A stretch of DNA of 64,000 nt from Bettongia penicillata ogilbyi. Lineage: Eukaryota; Chordata; Mammalia; Diprotodontia; Potoroidae. The translations under genes were made by a program, and so were the position numbers. The notes below the pieces were generated by a model that did no database searches, was not told where the DNA came from, and saw only the letters and a list, made by a program, of their open reading frames with translations. Shown piece by piece: positions 54,111 through 64,000 of the stretch. The stretch is from positions 1,433,279 through 1,497,278 of the forward strand of contig JAJHZJ010000220.1 in assembly GCA_023548195.1 (NCBI GenBank). Direction: 5' to 3'. Within the stretch, counting starts at the first letter, position 1; each line of letters opens with the position of its first letter.

Positions 54111-55844
54111 CTTTCTCAAATAGTACTGATCATAATTCATCCAAGACTTCTCATTTTATATGAATCTTAGTCATGTTCCACAGGAAAGGCAATATTTGGA
54201 CCTTATATTTAATTGATGTTATTTTAATATTCTGAATGTTCAGTGTTTATCCTCTGATTTTGGTATATGTCAAGCTATATCTTACTATATGTCATCCACT
54301 TTAGGCCCATGCATTTCCCCACTGATGGGTCTTAAATCACATTTCAAATATATATCATTGTTGCACGTCAGTTGCAGCCTACCTATATCCACCTCTCCAT
54401 TGTCCTTTTGGTTACTCACAGCTTGAAGTTCTCTGAAATTCCTTTTCTTTTAGTCCCCAAAATTGTATTCCATGCAGATCACCATAGAACTTTTATATGT
54501 TCACAAAGCGAAACTTTGTACTAGGTAATGGCTAGAAATACTGAATAATTTCCCAGGTTCATTATAACCTATTTCCTCCACCTTATTCATCTTATGGAGC
54601 TTGCTAATTATTCACCTATAATGAGTACACAAAATTCTTGTACATATATATTAACTCAAAGAATTCGCCATCCAACTCTATAACATAGTCTCTTAAGGAG
54701 GTATTTTTCATTCATTTCTTTTTAATTTATATGAGTAGTTAAGCAGATTTCTTTTTTAATATATAAAGTAATCAAAATCTCTTTGAGAAGACCCTGAAAT
54801 GTTCTGGTGTTTAATTATATCAGCAAAATATTGCCTACACCACCCATCCCCAAGTAGCATCTGGAGGACTACACTAGCTATAGGAATTCCTCTTGAAATT
54901 GCACTCTAAGTAAGAGTCCTTCCATGATAGTGCCAAATATTTTTGAGTAGCATATATATACTTGGTTCATATTTCACTTGATATAAATACTCAGAGAATC
55001 ATTGAACAAAGCTATCATTGTGATTATATTTATCAAGAAATCATAAACACTATTATAATATGCATATATCATTCCTTTTTAGAAATGCAGCTTTGAAGCT
55101 ATGTTTTGGGCTAATGATCAAGATGCTCTTTTGTCATTAAAATCAAGGACGTTAAGATTCTAAATGCTTTGAAATTTATATTCACCTAAGTGCATATAAA
55201 GATGTGGTCTACATTAAAGAAACATAAAGTCTGATAATTTGTCCTTATATCATCAATAAAAGTAAATCTATATACACACGCTATTTACTTATCCTGTACA
55301 AGATGAAAAATTATGCCTATAGGTCAGTAGTTATCTATATTATATAGATTGCCTTCCTGGAAATATTAATAAACTGATTTTTTTCTCTTTATTCTTTTCC
55401 AATTCTCCCCAAATTTTTAATATACAAAATAACACATTCTTTTTGAGATCATTAAAAGAATGGATATCTACATTATATATTGGGTCTAATACAACCGTGA
55501 AAATTCATTTTCTAAATGACATTTCTAATCCCTTAACTAATGCATTGATAAATCACTATGTGAGGTCATAATGTGATAGTGTATCTTTTTGTTGAAGATA
55601 AAATTGGATCTCTATAGAAAAGCTGACATATTCATTCAAATTTACATATATGTGTCATCTATGTTTTCTTTCTTCCATTTTAATCTTTGAATTCACCTTG
55701 GGATGATGTGGCTTATTTAGCTTTTACACACAGTTGAATATAGCTTTCTTTCCATTTCAATGCTCTTTAAGTAGTTGATGACAGATTTCTAACCCCCTAA
55801 CCCTCAACCCAAACCTTTTCTCCTCCATGGTAAATATCTGAAGT
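54111..55844. other. Intergenic, nothing recognised
   Basis: AT-rich sequence with no supported coding region, RNA gene or repeat. Confidence 0.45.
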
Positions 55845-56240
55845 TATTTCACCTGATCCTTATGTGGCATAGTATTCATCCTGGTTGTTCTCCTCTGAAT
55901 ACTTTCCAAATTATTAATACTCTTCCTAATTGGAGGTACAGTATTTCAGATGACATGTGATCAGGCTGAAGAACACTACAGCTTTCCTATGGAAACCACA
56001 ATTAACACGTATCTTTTTAAATTTATTTACATATCATCCTCTTGAATAATATTGAAATTACTATCCACCACAAGGATTTTTACAAACAAATGATGAGGTA
56101 TTTTATATTTAAAACATTAAACTTTTATCCCTAAATTATAAATGTACACCTATTAAATTTCTAATCCAGTTAGATTCTCTGTTGTATCCCATCGAGACCT
56201 TTTTTAGATCCCAACTGTCACCAGATATGTTGTTAACTAT
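55845..56240 (-). mobile_element. CR1/L3-like ancient LINE relic
   Basis: 'ctggttgttctcctctgaat', 'acttccaaatt' type text, 'gtacagtatttcagatgaca', 'tgatcaggctgaagaacact' and 'actatccaccacaaggattt' follow the order of a widespread CR1-type repeat read in reverse. It is strongly diverged. Family and strand are tentative. Confidence 0.4.
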
Positions 56241-56379
56241 CCTTTTAATAATGTGATCTATATGTTTGTCAGGAATTCAAGCCAATCCCTTAGCTTGTAA
56301 TTTATTCCCTCCCATTCCCCAACCTATTTTTTTGAGAATCCTTAGATTCTGAAAATACCACTTGGAGAGACTATTCTTT

Positions 56380-56870
56380 CCTCACCCATCCAACTCTTTA
56401 GAGAATCTAGACAATATTTGCCTATCTCTAATAATTATTCTGCAGTACCTCTCCCCTCAACCTTTTTTTTTAAAAGAAATAACTAACTCTGGTTCATCTG
56501 TAGCATCTAGCATTTTATTCAGTACTCAATTTTGTTTTGTTATTATTGTCATTATTCTGGCCCTGTTGACTTTTATTCACAAAGACACTAAGTTGCTATA
56601 TCAATTGTCACTGCATCCAACTTACCAATTTTATTTTTCACCAAACTATACTCCATGCTTTTCTAATGTGCTCCTACCCCAAGTATCGTTATCTTGTCCT
56701 CTTTTCAGCTTCTTCTTTTATATTTTATTTCTCTATTAAAATGAAAGTTCTATGAAATCAGAAATGGCCTTTCTTTCTGTTTGCATTTTACTCCCAGCAG
56801 TCACTGCAGTGCTGGCACATACTAAGAATTTAATTAATGCTTGAAGACTATTAAGTGACTGACTTGCTAC
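56380..56870 (+). mobile_element. L2-like LINE 3' end
   Basis: The clearest part is 56735-56850: 'tctatgaaatcagaaatggc', 'ctcccagcagtcactgcagt', 'gctggcacatactaagaatt' and 'taattaatgcttgaagacta'. The preceding 350 bases have L2-like pyrimidine-rich text. The 125-codon frame at 56362-56739 has no known domain and falls in this block. Confidence 0.5.
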
Positions 56871-57719
56871 TAGTCCTTTTCACCCTACTCTTTCTAGTAC
56901 AAAGATCAATCTCTTTCATGGGTCAAGTAGAAACAAAATTAGAGTTGAGTAACTCTTTTCTCCATCATTTCTGATTATCTTTTCTATTCCAATTACCCTT
57001 CCTCTTTTTCTCTAGAAAAAATATTATAATTTAAATTTGCATCTTTCCTGATGGTTACAAATATTCCCATTCTGGCAATGAACTCTTTCATTTGGTTAGT
57101 CATGATCATAAAAGCAGTTTCCTTCATTTGTTCCTCCACCTGTTAAGAAATAACATTATCATTAAGACAAGTCAAAAAGTTGTTACCTATTCTACTTCGA
57201 TGAGAAATAGAATTCCAGAACATGTTCTAATACTTGAAGTCTCGTGACATTTAAAATATTGTAATGATGGGGTTATGATTTGCTTCTCTAAATTCTCATC
57301 CATTTCTTTATATGCAAGTAGTCAGTAATAAACCCAAATGAAAATAGCATTACCTGTTTCTGCTTATGTTGATTGTTACCAGAATTTTTTCACCCCTTTT
57401 CAAATCCCAATTTGCCCTATTAGACTTCTCGTACTGGAAACAGCCTGATCTTCAAGGCCTTCTCCTCTGATTAGTGAGTTATTCTTGTTGTTGTTTTTAC
57501 AAAGCTTCCATTTGATAAAATTTCCATACAAGCCATGCTTTCAGTCCTAGTTCAGCTCCTGACTTGAATTATTTTTCTTTCTTGCCTTCACGCAGGTAAC
57601 TTGTTTTAATCCTCAAACTTTTCAATTTTCTTTTAAAAATTACCTTTTTCCATGACTAAAAATTATTTCATTTTCCTCATAAGAAAATCACCTGTTCATA
57701 TTCTTTTGCCATTTATCCA
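56871..57719. other. Intergenic, nothing recognised
   Basis: No supported feature. Confidence 0.4.
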
Positions 57720-58090
57720 TAGGGGAATGGGTGATGAGCTCAATAATCTTAGAACAAATGTATAGACTTGTACAAAATGATGAAGAGCACAATAAACAGG
57801 ATTAAGAGAATATTATATACAGCAATAGCAATATTTGTTTTAAGAACAACTATGAGTTAATTAACCATTTTTTGCTTCTGTAGATATCCACAAGGGACTT
57901 ATGAAGGGAGATATTATCTGCATACAGAGAAAAAACAGCTGATAGGTGTGTGTGTGTGTGTGTGTGTATGTGTGTGTCTAATAGTAGCCCTTTCTAGGGT
58001 AGGAGTGGAGGGAAAGAAAAAATATATGATGACTTTGTTTGCATATCTAAATCATCTTTTTGCTATGTTATATTGTGTTATAGAAATGCT
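57720..58090 (+). mobile_element. Old L1 3' UTR fragment
   Basis: Carries 'taggggaatgggtgatgagc', 'acaaaatgatgaagagcaca', 'aggattaagagaatattata' and 'cagcaatagcaatatttgtt', a diverged version of the L1 tail blocks ('gtgagcagaaccaggagaac', 'acagtaacagcaacattg'). It is interrupted by a (TG)n at 57946. Confidence 0.5.
57946..57978 (+). repeat. (TG)n microsatellite
   Basis: TG run with one TATG interruption. The 138-codon frame starting at 57948 is this repeat plus the TATC repeat downstream and is not a gene. Confidence 0.95.
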
Positions 58091-58213
58091 TATTATGTCT
58101 ACAAATTTAGATAATTACCTTTCACCATTTGAATATTTGGGGGCAGATTCTTCCTTTTTATATTTGTATTTGTATTCCTGTTACTTAGCATACCTTTTGG
58201 TGATGAGAAAATG

Positions 58214-58226
58214 CTATCTATCTATC

Positions 58227-58276
<50 letters not shown>

Positions 58277-58309
58277 TTATCTATCTATCTTTTTATCTAT
58301 CATCTATCG
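58214..58309 (+). repeat. (TATC)n microsatellite
   Basis: About 95 bases of TATC/CTAT units with few interruptions, encoding only Ile-Tyr-Leu-Ser in frame. Confidence 0.97.
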
Positions 58310-58964
58310 ACCACATTTCATCTCTCTGGACTTTGTACCTACTCACATAATTACACTTTGTTAATGTGTATTGCTGCTCAACCGCTTTTCTATTTTTTAC
58401 CTTTTCTGTTTCTTCTGTCATGGCTTAGAATTATTATGAGATCACATTTTTTTCTCATGCTGGGATTTCTGCTTCATCTTTTTTATTATTATTTAGACTA
58501 TGTGAATTTATGTATGGACATTGGAGACTTTAGATTTCACTAATGTTTCCTTTCATTACTTTTTTATACTGTGAATTTCAGGGCATTTCCATATCTAGTC
58601 ATCAACCTAATTTTAGCTACTGCCTAGACACTAGGGTGTCAAGTTTGGTGAATATAAATAGACATACCTTTTCCTGGCTTCAATTCTGAATTACTAAGTC
58701 TGCAAGACTCTAGGAAAATACATTTTTGCTGACATTCCATCGTTTATTCCTTTATTTTAATCAGTAGTTTAAAAAAATCTCATTGTCAGTATCTCCTTAA
58801 AAATATCTTCATTCCAAGATCTACCTTTTACTTCTGAAGCTATTGCCTTTAATTGAAAGTAGTGATGAAAACACCTCAGAGTTTTATTTTCTCACTAAAA
58901 ACACAGTAAGTTTTAGGAATGTTTTCTAGATTCCCTTGGTCAATTTCATGTATGGTTAGATGAA
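58310..58964. other. Intergenic, nothing recognised
   Basis: No supported feature. Confidence 0.4.
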
Positions 58965-59110
58965 TAAAGTCAAATCACGTCAGAAGGCATTTATTAGGGG
59001 TATTGCTAAGCACCAGGGATATAAGGAAAGACAAAAATAGTCCACAACCCATAAAGAAGTCACATTCATTGGCGGGAGACAACATGTGTGCATACAACAC
59101 TCACACATAC
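58965..59110 (+). mobile_element. Old interspersed repeat, same family as 19725 and 21650
   Basis: Carries 'gcatttattaggggtattgc', 'taagcaccagggatataagg', 'ccacaacccataaagaagtc' and 'gggagacaacatgtgtgcat', in the same order and strand as at 21650. Confidence 0.55.
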
Positions 59111-59488
59111 ACACACACATATGATACATTGTAGGTAATCTCAGAGGAAAAGCTCTAGAATTGAAAGGGACAAAGCTATTGAGAAAGGATATATGAAATA
59201 ATGAAAACCATTCAGTTCCAACATATTCAAATTAGTTGTATGTAATTTTTTTAAAATAATGTATATGGATGGATGAAATATATATCGAGCTATTTCATGG
59301 AGTAATTTCATTGATATGAATAAATTTTCATTAAAAAATATGCAGCTGGCTATAGTAGAATCAATAGCCAAAGTTCTTTTCCCCTTTACTCCTGTGGTAA
59401 GCAAAAATGAAACTGAAGTAAACTAAAGGAAGAATTCCCAGAAAGGTAACAATTAATGATGAATAAAATTATAACGATTAATAAAAGT
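59111..59488. other. Intergenic, nothing recognised
   Basis: The 87-codon minus-strand frame at 59141-59404 has no known domain. Confidence 0.4.
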
Positions 59489-59905
59489 GTCACACTGCCC
59501 CTCCCACCTCAGTGTGTCATCAACCCCAAAGGGATTGAAAAAAATGTCTATTGAGACTACCTCAAGGTAAGGGTGGAATCATGTGGTAGAAAGCCTTGTG
59601 ATTAGCTAATACTGGGAAAAATATACAGGTCTTCAGGGATGACTGATCATGCCCCTCTCTGACACTTAAGGAATGCTAAATGCTCTGTATCACCTAACTA
59701 CCCCTAGTAGTCTTGGCCAGACAAATAAAGGCAGGGACCCCTGGTTTGCTTATCCCTTGGACACTAGATCACTCTTATCTTTAACAAAGAAGAGCAAGAA
59801 GAGGAGAGTCATCCCCTAGGCAACGCCTTATCCAACCTGGTTCTCTACCTGTAAACAAAGAGTTCCACTTTAAACTGGTAAGCTAACAAATATTCCAGGG
59901 GTTTG
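59489..59905 (+). mobile_element. Possible solo LTR
   Basis: A block that is less AT-rich than its surroundings, beginning tgtcacactgcccctccc and containing 'gacaaataaaggcaggga' near 59720, which could be a TATA box or an AATAAA signal. A GC-richer R/U5-like region and an end near 'tattcca' follow. Flanking duplications and an internal retroviral part were not found, so this rests on composition and layout alone. Confidence 0.3.
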
Positions 59906-60498
59906 GAATGATCACATTATTCAATCAAGTCTTTAGTTCATACTGGTAGATTATCTTTTCAATTAAACTGAGAAGTGGAGTTTGATAAAATGTAGAATAA
60001 GATTATAGAGTAATACTGATTATTAAATGATACAGCATAGTATTGATTTTCCTTATTCCCCACATTTTCCAGATAGTCTGAAAAATGTTGCAGAGGAAAA
60101 GGAGTAATATTTCATCTCATAGTGAAAATTTCCCCAACTTATTTTTGATTTGGGGAAAAAAGTGAAAAAAATAAGCTCTGGAATAGACTTCTCAATCACC
60201 AGCTTTTATAAGTGCTACACATGGCCATTCAAAGTGGTCTTAACTTCATACCATTCTTTTAATATATGTGTCTTCTCATCTATTGTATTCTACTCTACAC
60301 TTATCCAATCATATTTTGCTCCATTTATTTCCTCCAAATATTACAGAATTCCTGTCTTCAGTCAAGACTATTTGAGTTCCCAAACAAATAGCACTTTAGA
60401 ATTCCTGCAAAAAATCTTGCACAATGAAGCCCAATTATCTGTTGAATATCTTCATCTATATCCATGGGATATTGAATACTAAAACTAAGAAGAGGACA
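59906..60498. other. Intergenic, nothing recognised
   Basis: The 110-codon frame at 60150-60482 has no known domain; it is probably a chance frame. Confidence 0.4.
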
Positions 60499-60698
60499 TC
60501 TATCTATATCTGTCAATGTATCTATTTATCCATCTATCTATCATCTATCTAGATACCTAACTATATCTCACTCACATATGTGAATTCATACATTCATATA
60601 CATATATATATCATATATGTATATACATACTCACAAATGTGTGTAGATATATGCATACATGCATGTGCACAAACACACACACACACACACACACACAG
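60499..60698 (+). repeat. Microsatellite cluster: (TATC)n, CATA-rich, (CA)n
   Basis: TATC/CATC units at 60499-60552, CATATA sequence at 60590-60660 and a (CA)n run at 60671-60698. Confidence 0.85.
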
Positions 60699-61229
60699 GT
60701 AACCTCTCCAGAAATGGGTTTAAATGAGAGATAACATTATTTCTACCTAAAACTTCAGATATATAAACTCCTAATGTAAAGAAACTATTTTAAAAGCACA
60801 GAAAGAATAATCATAGCCTATACAATCTATCTAGTTAAAAATATAGAAAGATAAGTAGATTCTAAAAGAATTAAAACCATAGTCTGTGACAGTCAAAGTG
60901 AATAGTCCTGCAACCAGATTTAGTTAATTGATACAGTATATACATTATATTGATGTCTAACTGCCACAGATGTTTTAGATATTTCAAGTAAATTATACTT
61001 CCCCCTATTTAATCGTTTATAATTGTTGTACATTTTATCACACAGGACTGGAAAACTACTGAACAACAAATAAAAATATTTTATTGCTATATGCTTCTGA
61101 CGTATATATGCAATGGCTTACATACATTATACATCTGCTAGCATATCTGCATTACTCTTTCATTGTTTTTATGATGAATGGCCTGACGATTGACTTTGTA
61201 TCATGGATGCTCATGTGCGATTGCTATTT
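60699..61229. other. Intergenic, nothing recognised
   Basis: No supported feature. Confidence 0.4.
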
Positions 61230-61470
61230 CTGTTGTTTTTAATGTTTAGTCATTCTCAACCACTTTGGGGATTTTCTTGGCAAAGATACTGGAGTGACAA
61301 CATATTCTCCTCCAGATCATTAATGATGAGGGAACTATGGCAAACAGGGTTAAGTTACTTACCCAGGTTCACCCAGCTAGTAATTATCTGAGGCCAAATC
61401 TGAACTCAGGAAGAAAAGTCTTCCTGACTCCAGGTCTGGTGTTCTATTCCCTATACCACAAAACTGCTCC
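61230..61470 (-). mobile_element. tRNA/CORE-type SINE, nearly full length
   Basis: 'ggggattttcttggcaaaga', 'tactggagtgacaacatatt', 'ggcaaacagggttaagttac', 'cccaggttcacccagctagt', 'gaggccaaatctgaactcag' and 'cttcctgactccaggtctgg' give the reverse complement of the SINE, close to consensus. Confidence 0.88.
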
Positions 61471-62589
61471 CATGTGATTTCTAGATATTATTTTCTATGT
61501 ATAATATATTTAGGAATTTGATCATTGTCATTTCTGCATTCTGTAAAATAGTGTTTTGCATTGTGACATGTATATCATATATAACAGTAATCTGTTACCC
61601 AAGCAGGTTTTCAGGGACTTAAAAGTACTAGTCTCAGTATTTTACATAGCAATTCTGTTCTATATTTGAGAAGGATAACAAGTTGTACATAGTATATTTG
61701 CAGTTTCATGTGCAATAATTTTATTCAACTTTTTATGGAATGTCTTGTTTTATTCCTTACATTTAAAATAAAATTTTAAAAATTATAATTAAAAATATAC
61801 TAGTGTCTGTGAGAAAATATGAACCCAGCTTCAACTGCCCCTCTCACAGAGAGTTGGGACATTGTTATTCTTCCTTTAAGAGAAAGGTAATAGAAAATTG
61901 GGGAGTAGCGTATAAATGTCATTTTGAAATACTTAACTATCAAGGATGTCATGTTTTGTGGGCTCTATGCTTTGGAAGTGATAAAATTTGCAACAAATGT
62001 TTAAAAATGACAATGGTTGAGAGAATCTACTGGATTATATATTGATATACACACATACAGATTGAGGTTTGTCTAAACTTATGAAAAGTTCTAAGGAAAA
62101 GAGATTTTTTTCACACAAATTTAATACAAAAAAATTGTGTATTGTATAAAAGACAAATTGAAATAATAATAATAATTATTATTATTAACTATCCCTATAT
62201 GTGTAGCAATCTCTGATAGAATATCATACCATAACCTTGATTGGTTTTGAAAATAACATAAGATGAGGAATAAAGTAACAGATCAACTAGAATACTGAGA
62301 GGTAAGGATTTAGTGCATTTCTTCCTAAAAAGAGGGCAGAAGTGTCACCTCAATATTAAAACAGAGCCATCCTAGGTATTTCTGCATACAAGTTAGTAAA
62401 GATGCAATCACTTCTTCTTAGCCCAGTCTATATTATTCCTTCTCTGCTTGAATCATTAGCTTTTTCTGACTACAAACTTAGAAATTTCCCTTAGGTTCTT
62501 TGTCTCTAATAGGCAAGCCTTTAATTCGGCATTCAGGTACCAGTCCTGCATTCTACTTTTTGCACATCTCCATGCCATGCCTATCCTAA
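61471..62589. other. Intergenic, with a short AAT/ATT palindrome
   Basis: No gene. At 62161-62189 AAT units turn into ATT units, giving an almost perfect palindrome. The 80-codon frame at 61803-62045 has no known domain. Confidence 0.4.
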
Positions 62590-62735
62590 GCTCCTATCTT
62601 CTAGTCTCCATCTCTGTGTTGTCTTCCTTGGAATGTAATCTCATTGAGGGCAGACACTTTCTTTCTTCCTTTCCTTTGTATCCCCAGCACTTCGTTCAGT
62701 GTCTGACATATAATAAATACTTAATAGTATAGAGG
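62590..62735 (+). mobile_element. L2 LINE 3' end
   Basis: Carries 'aatgtaatctcattgagggc', 'gtatccccagcacttcgttc' and 'agtgtctgacatataataaa', the L2 end. Confidence 0.7.
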
Positions 62736-64000
62736 GAATTTTGGGTAAGTGTGGGTTAAAATAGATGATTTCTGTTGTCTCTTCAAAATCTGAGATTCTG
62801 ATATTATATCCTTTGTGGAAGAAAAGGGAAAGTTTCATAGGGAAAGTGATCCTTAAATTGAGTATTAAAGTATGAGTGGGATCTCAAGAGTTAGACATGG
62901 GTCAAGAGAGAAGCAGCGCAGAATGTTCTTCATAAAGGCATTAAGGTAGAAAATCATAGGAAATGTTTTAGAATGGTGATAAATTCGGTTGGGTCTGACT
63001 CTTCTCCTAAAAATTATTTCTAACTTATGACCAAGGACATCCTAATAGCTTGGCTTTAGTTACCATCTTCCCATACACCATCTTATTATCTCAATGATCT
63101 CTCACCTTAATCTTTGCTGAGTTTTTAATGAGATTCCTCACACAATATCTCTTACCTACTAAGTCTTGCTTTCTTTTCTTTTGCCAATTAGCAAGCATTT
63201 CCTCTCTCTTCCTCTCACATTTCTTCTTATGGAGAAAGGGTGAGAGGATAAGGAACAAAAACACACAATAAACATACATTATCAATCAAAACCTCATTTA
63301 CCTTGACCAAAAATGTATACCTCATTCTTCATTGCTTCTCACTCATGATTCTCTTATTTTCCACTCATACTTTCATTCCTTTTATTTTGAATATTCTCTA
63401 AAAGTCTTACAGAATCCTTATTCTTGTGAATCATTAAAGATGCAACCACCTGCACATCATTTTATACCTTTAGAATTTATACCATCTTTAGCCATTAGGA
63501 AATATTTACATATGAAACTACATTACCTTATTCAATCCAGGTTTCAAACAAATGAAATCCACATTTATGTTGGAATACTGGAAATTCTTATCTCCTGTTT
63601 GAATTTACTCCCCTTACATCCACAACATTTTGGTGAAGGAAAAGGAAAAATTTAAATATATAAAAGAATGGCAAAATAAAGTTAGAGACTAAGGAATTAT
63701 ACAAGAACTATAGATTTTGTAAGATTTTGATAACACAAATTTCAATTTGTTTTACTTTAATTGTCTAGGTATATATTTGAAACCTTCACTTGTGCTTGTT
63801 TAGACCTAGGTTATCCTTTTACTAGACCCATGAGGCCTTGTTAGAACCATAATTTTCAAGACTAATTTTGATTGCCATAACTTTTATTACTTGGTTACTA
63901 CTAATTATATAAAGTTGTCCAAAATTCTGAAGACAATATTGTTTTAGAATTCCAAGCATAAACACCTTTACAAATGTGTCCTGAGTATTTGCTTGACACA
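62736..64000. other. Intergenic, nothing recognised to the window end
   Basis: Bases 62765-62805 ('ctcttcaaaatctgagattc') could be the last part of a MIR-type SINE. The 107-codon frame at 63332-63655 has no recognised domain. Confidence 0.35.

Noticed and set aside
56362..56739. A 125-codon plus-strand frame
   Set aside because: It falls in an L2-like block, with a Leu/Phe/Ser-rich pyrimidine translation and no domain.
58214..58309. Regularly spaced tandem units as a CRISPR-like array
   Set aside because: The units are 4 bases without spacers; this is a microsatellite in a vertebrate genome.
57948..58543. Frames of 138 and 110 codons on the plus strand
   Set aside because: They are translations of the (TG)n and (TATC)n microsatellites with AT-rich DNA after them.
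62161..62189. AAT/ATT palindrome as a possible hairpin or terminator
   Set aside because: It is a simple trinucleotide repeat meeting its complement; no neighbouring RNA gene or gene end gives it a role.

Overview
This window is AT-rich vertebrate nuclear DNA with no protein-coding host gene, exon, rRNA or tRNA that I can support. The repeat content points to a marsupial. There are many L1 tails of one recognisable type, tRNA/CORE-type SINEs in a young-looking marsupial form, an RTE-clade LINE with a SINE that shares its 3' end, ancient L2/MIR relics, hAT DNA transposon remnants and several (CA)n, (TATC)n and (GAT)n microsatellites. The opossum Monodelphis is one plausible source, but the species cannot be fixed from sequence alone. 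Most open reading frames of 60-130 codons are chance frames in AT-rich DNA or translations of microsatellites and transposon fragments.

The strongest signal is a family of about 2.8-2.95 kb retroelements that have an L1-type 5' UTR starting near gggaggagccaagatggc, an ORF1 (coiled coil plus RNA-binding region) and a G-rich 3' UTR, but no ORF2. Three full-length copies are present: 4236-7047 (+), 37253-40200 (+) and 44064-46881 (-). Near-perfect target-site duplications flank two of them, so the ORF1-only structure is what actually inserted. This is the 'half-L1' (HAL1) type of element, which relies on reverse transcriptase supplied in trans. A fourth, internal-only piece (47846-48374, +) lies inverted next to the third copy and is very similar to it. 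A much older relative lies at 48700-50225.

Region by region. 1-4235: L1 3' fragments with a nested SINE. 4236-7047: ORF1-only copy 1. 7200-7765: three SINEs around a (CA)n. 9435-12955: an L1 5' UTR and an L1 tail split by a decayed RTE LINE. 14-17 kb: MIR/SINE/L2 relics. 18171-19720: a decayed hAT transposase. 20.4-21.6 kb: a composite LTR-like/SINE element interrupted by other DNA that includes a TA-rich microsatellite. 22.6-23.4 kb: an LTR-like block carrying a small hAT element. 25.8-26.7 kb: an L1 tail. 29.8-32.2 kb: an L1 tail split by a 957-bp composite insertion, plus an inverted repeat. 32.8-36.8 kb: L2, SINE, MIR and an L1 relic split by an RTE-tailed SINE. 37.2-50.4 kb: ORF1-only copies 2 and 3 and their relatives. 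50.9-64 kb: a small hAT element with an almost perfect target duplication, MIR, a long L2 relic, a CR1/L3-like relic, microsatellites and a possible solo LTR.

The parts work together only as a record of parasite activity. L1 supplied the machinery for the ORF1-only family and probably for the tRNA-type SINEs. RTE supplied it for the RTE-tailed SINEs. hAT transposase moved the short TIR elements. The nested insertions give a relative chronology: the L1 tails are older than the RTE, the SINEs and the composite element. Family names are from memory of repeat families and were not checked against a library; boundaries of old repeats are approximate to some tens of bases.
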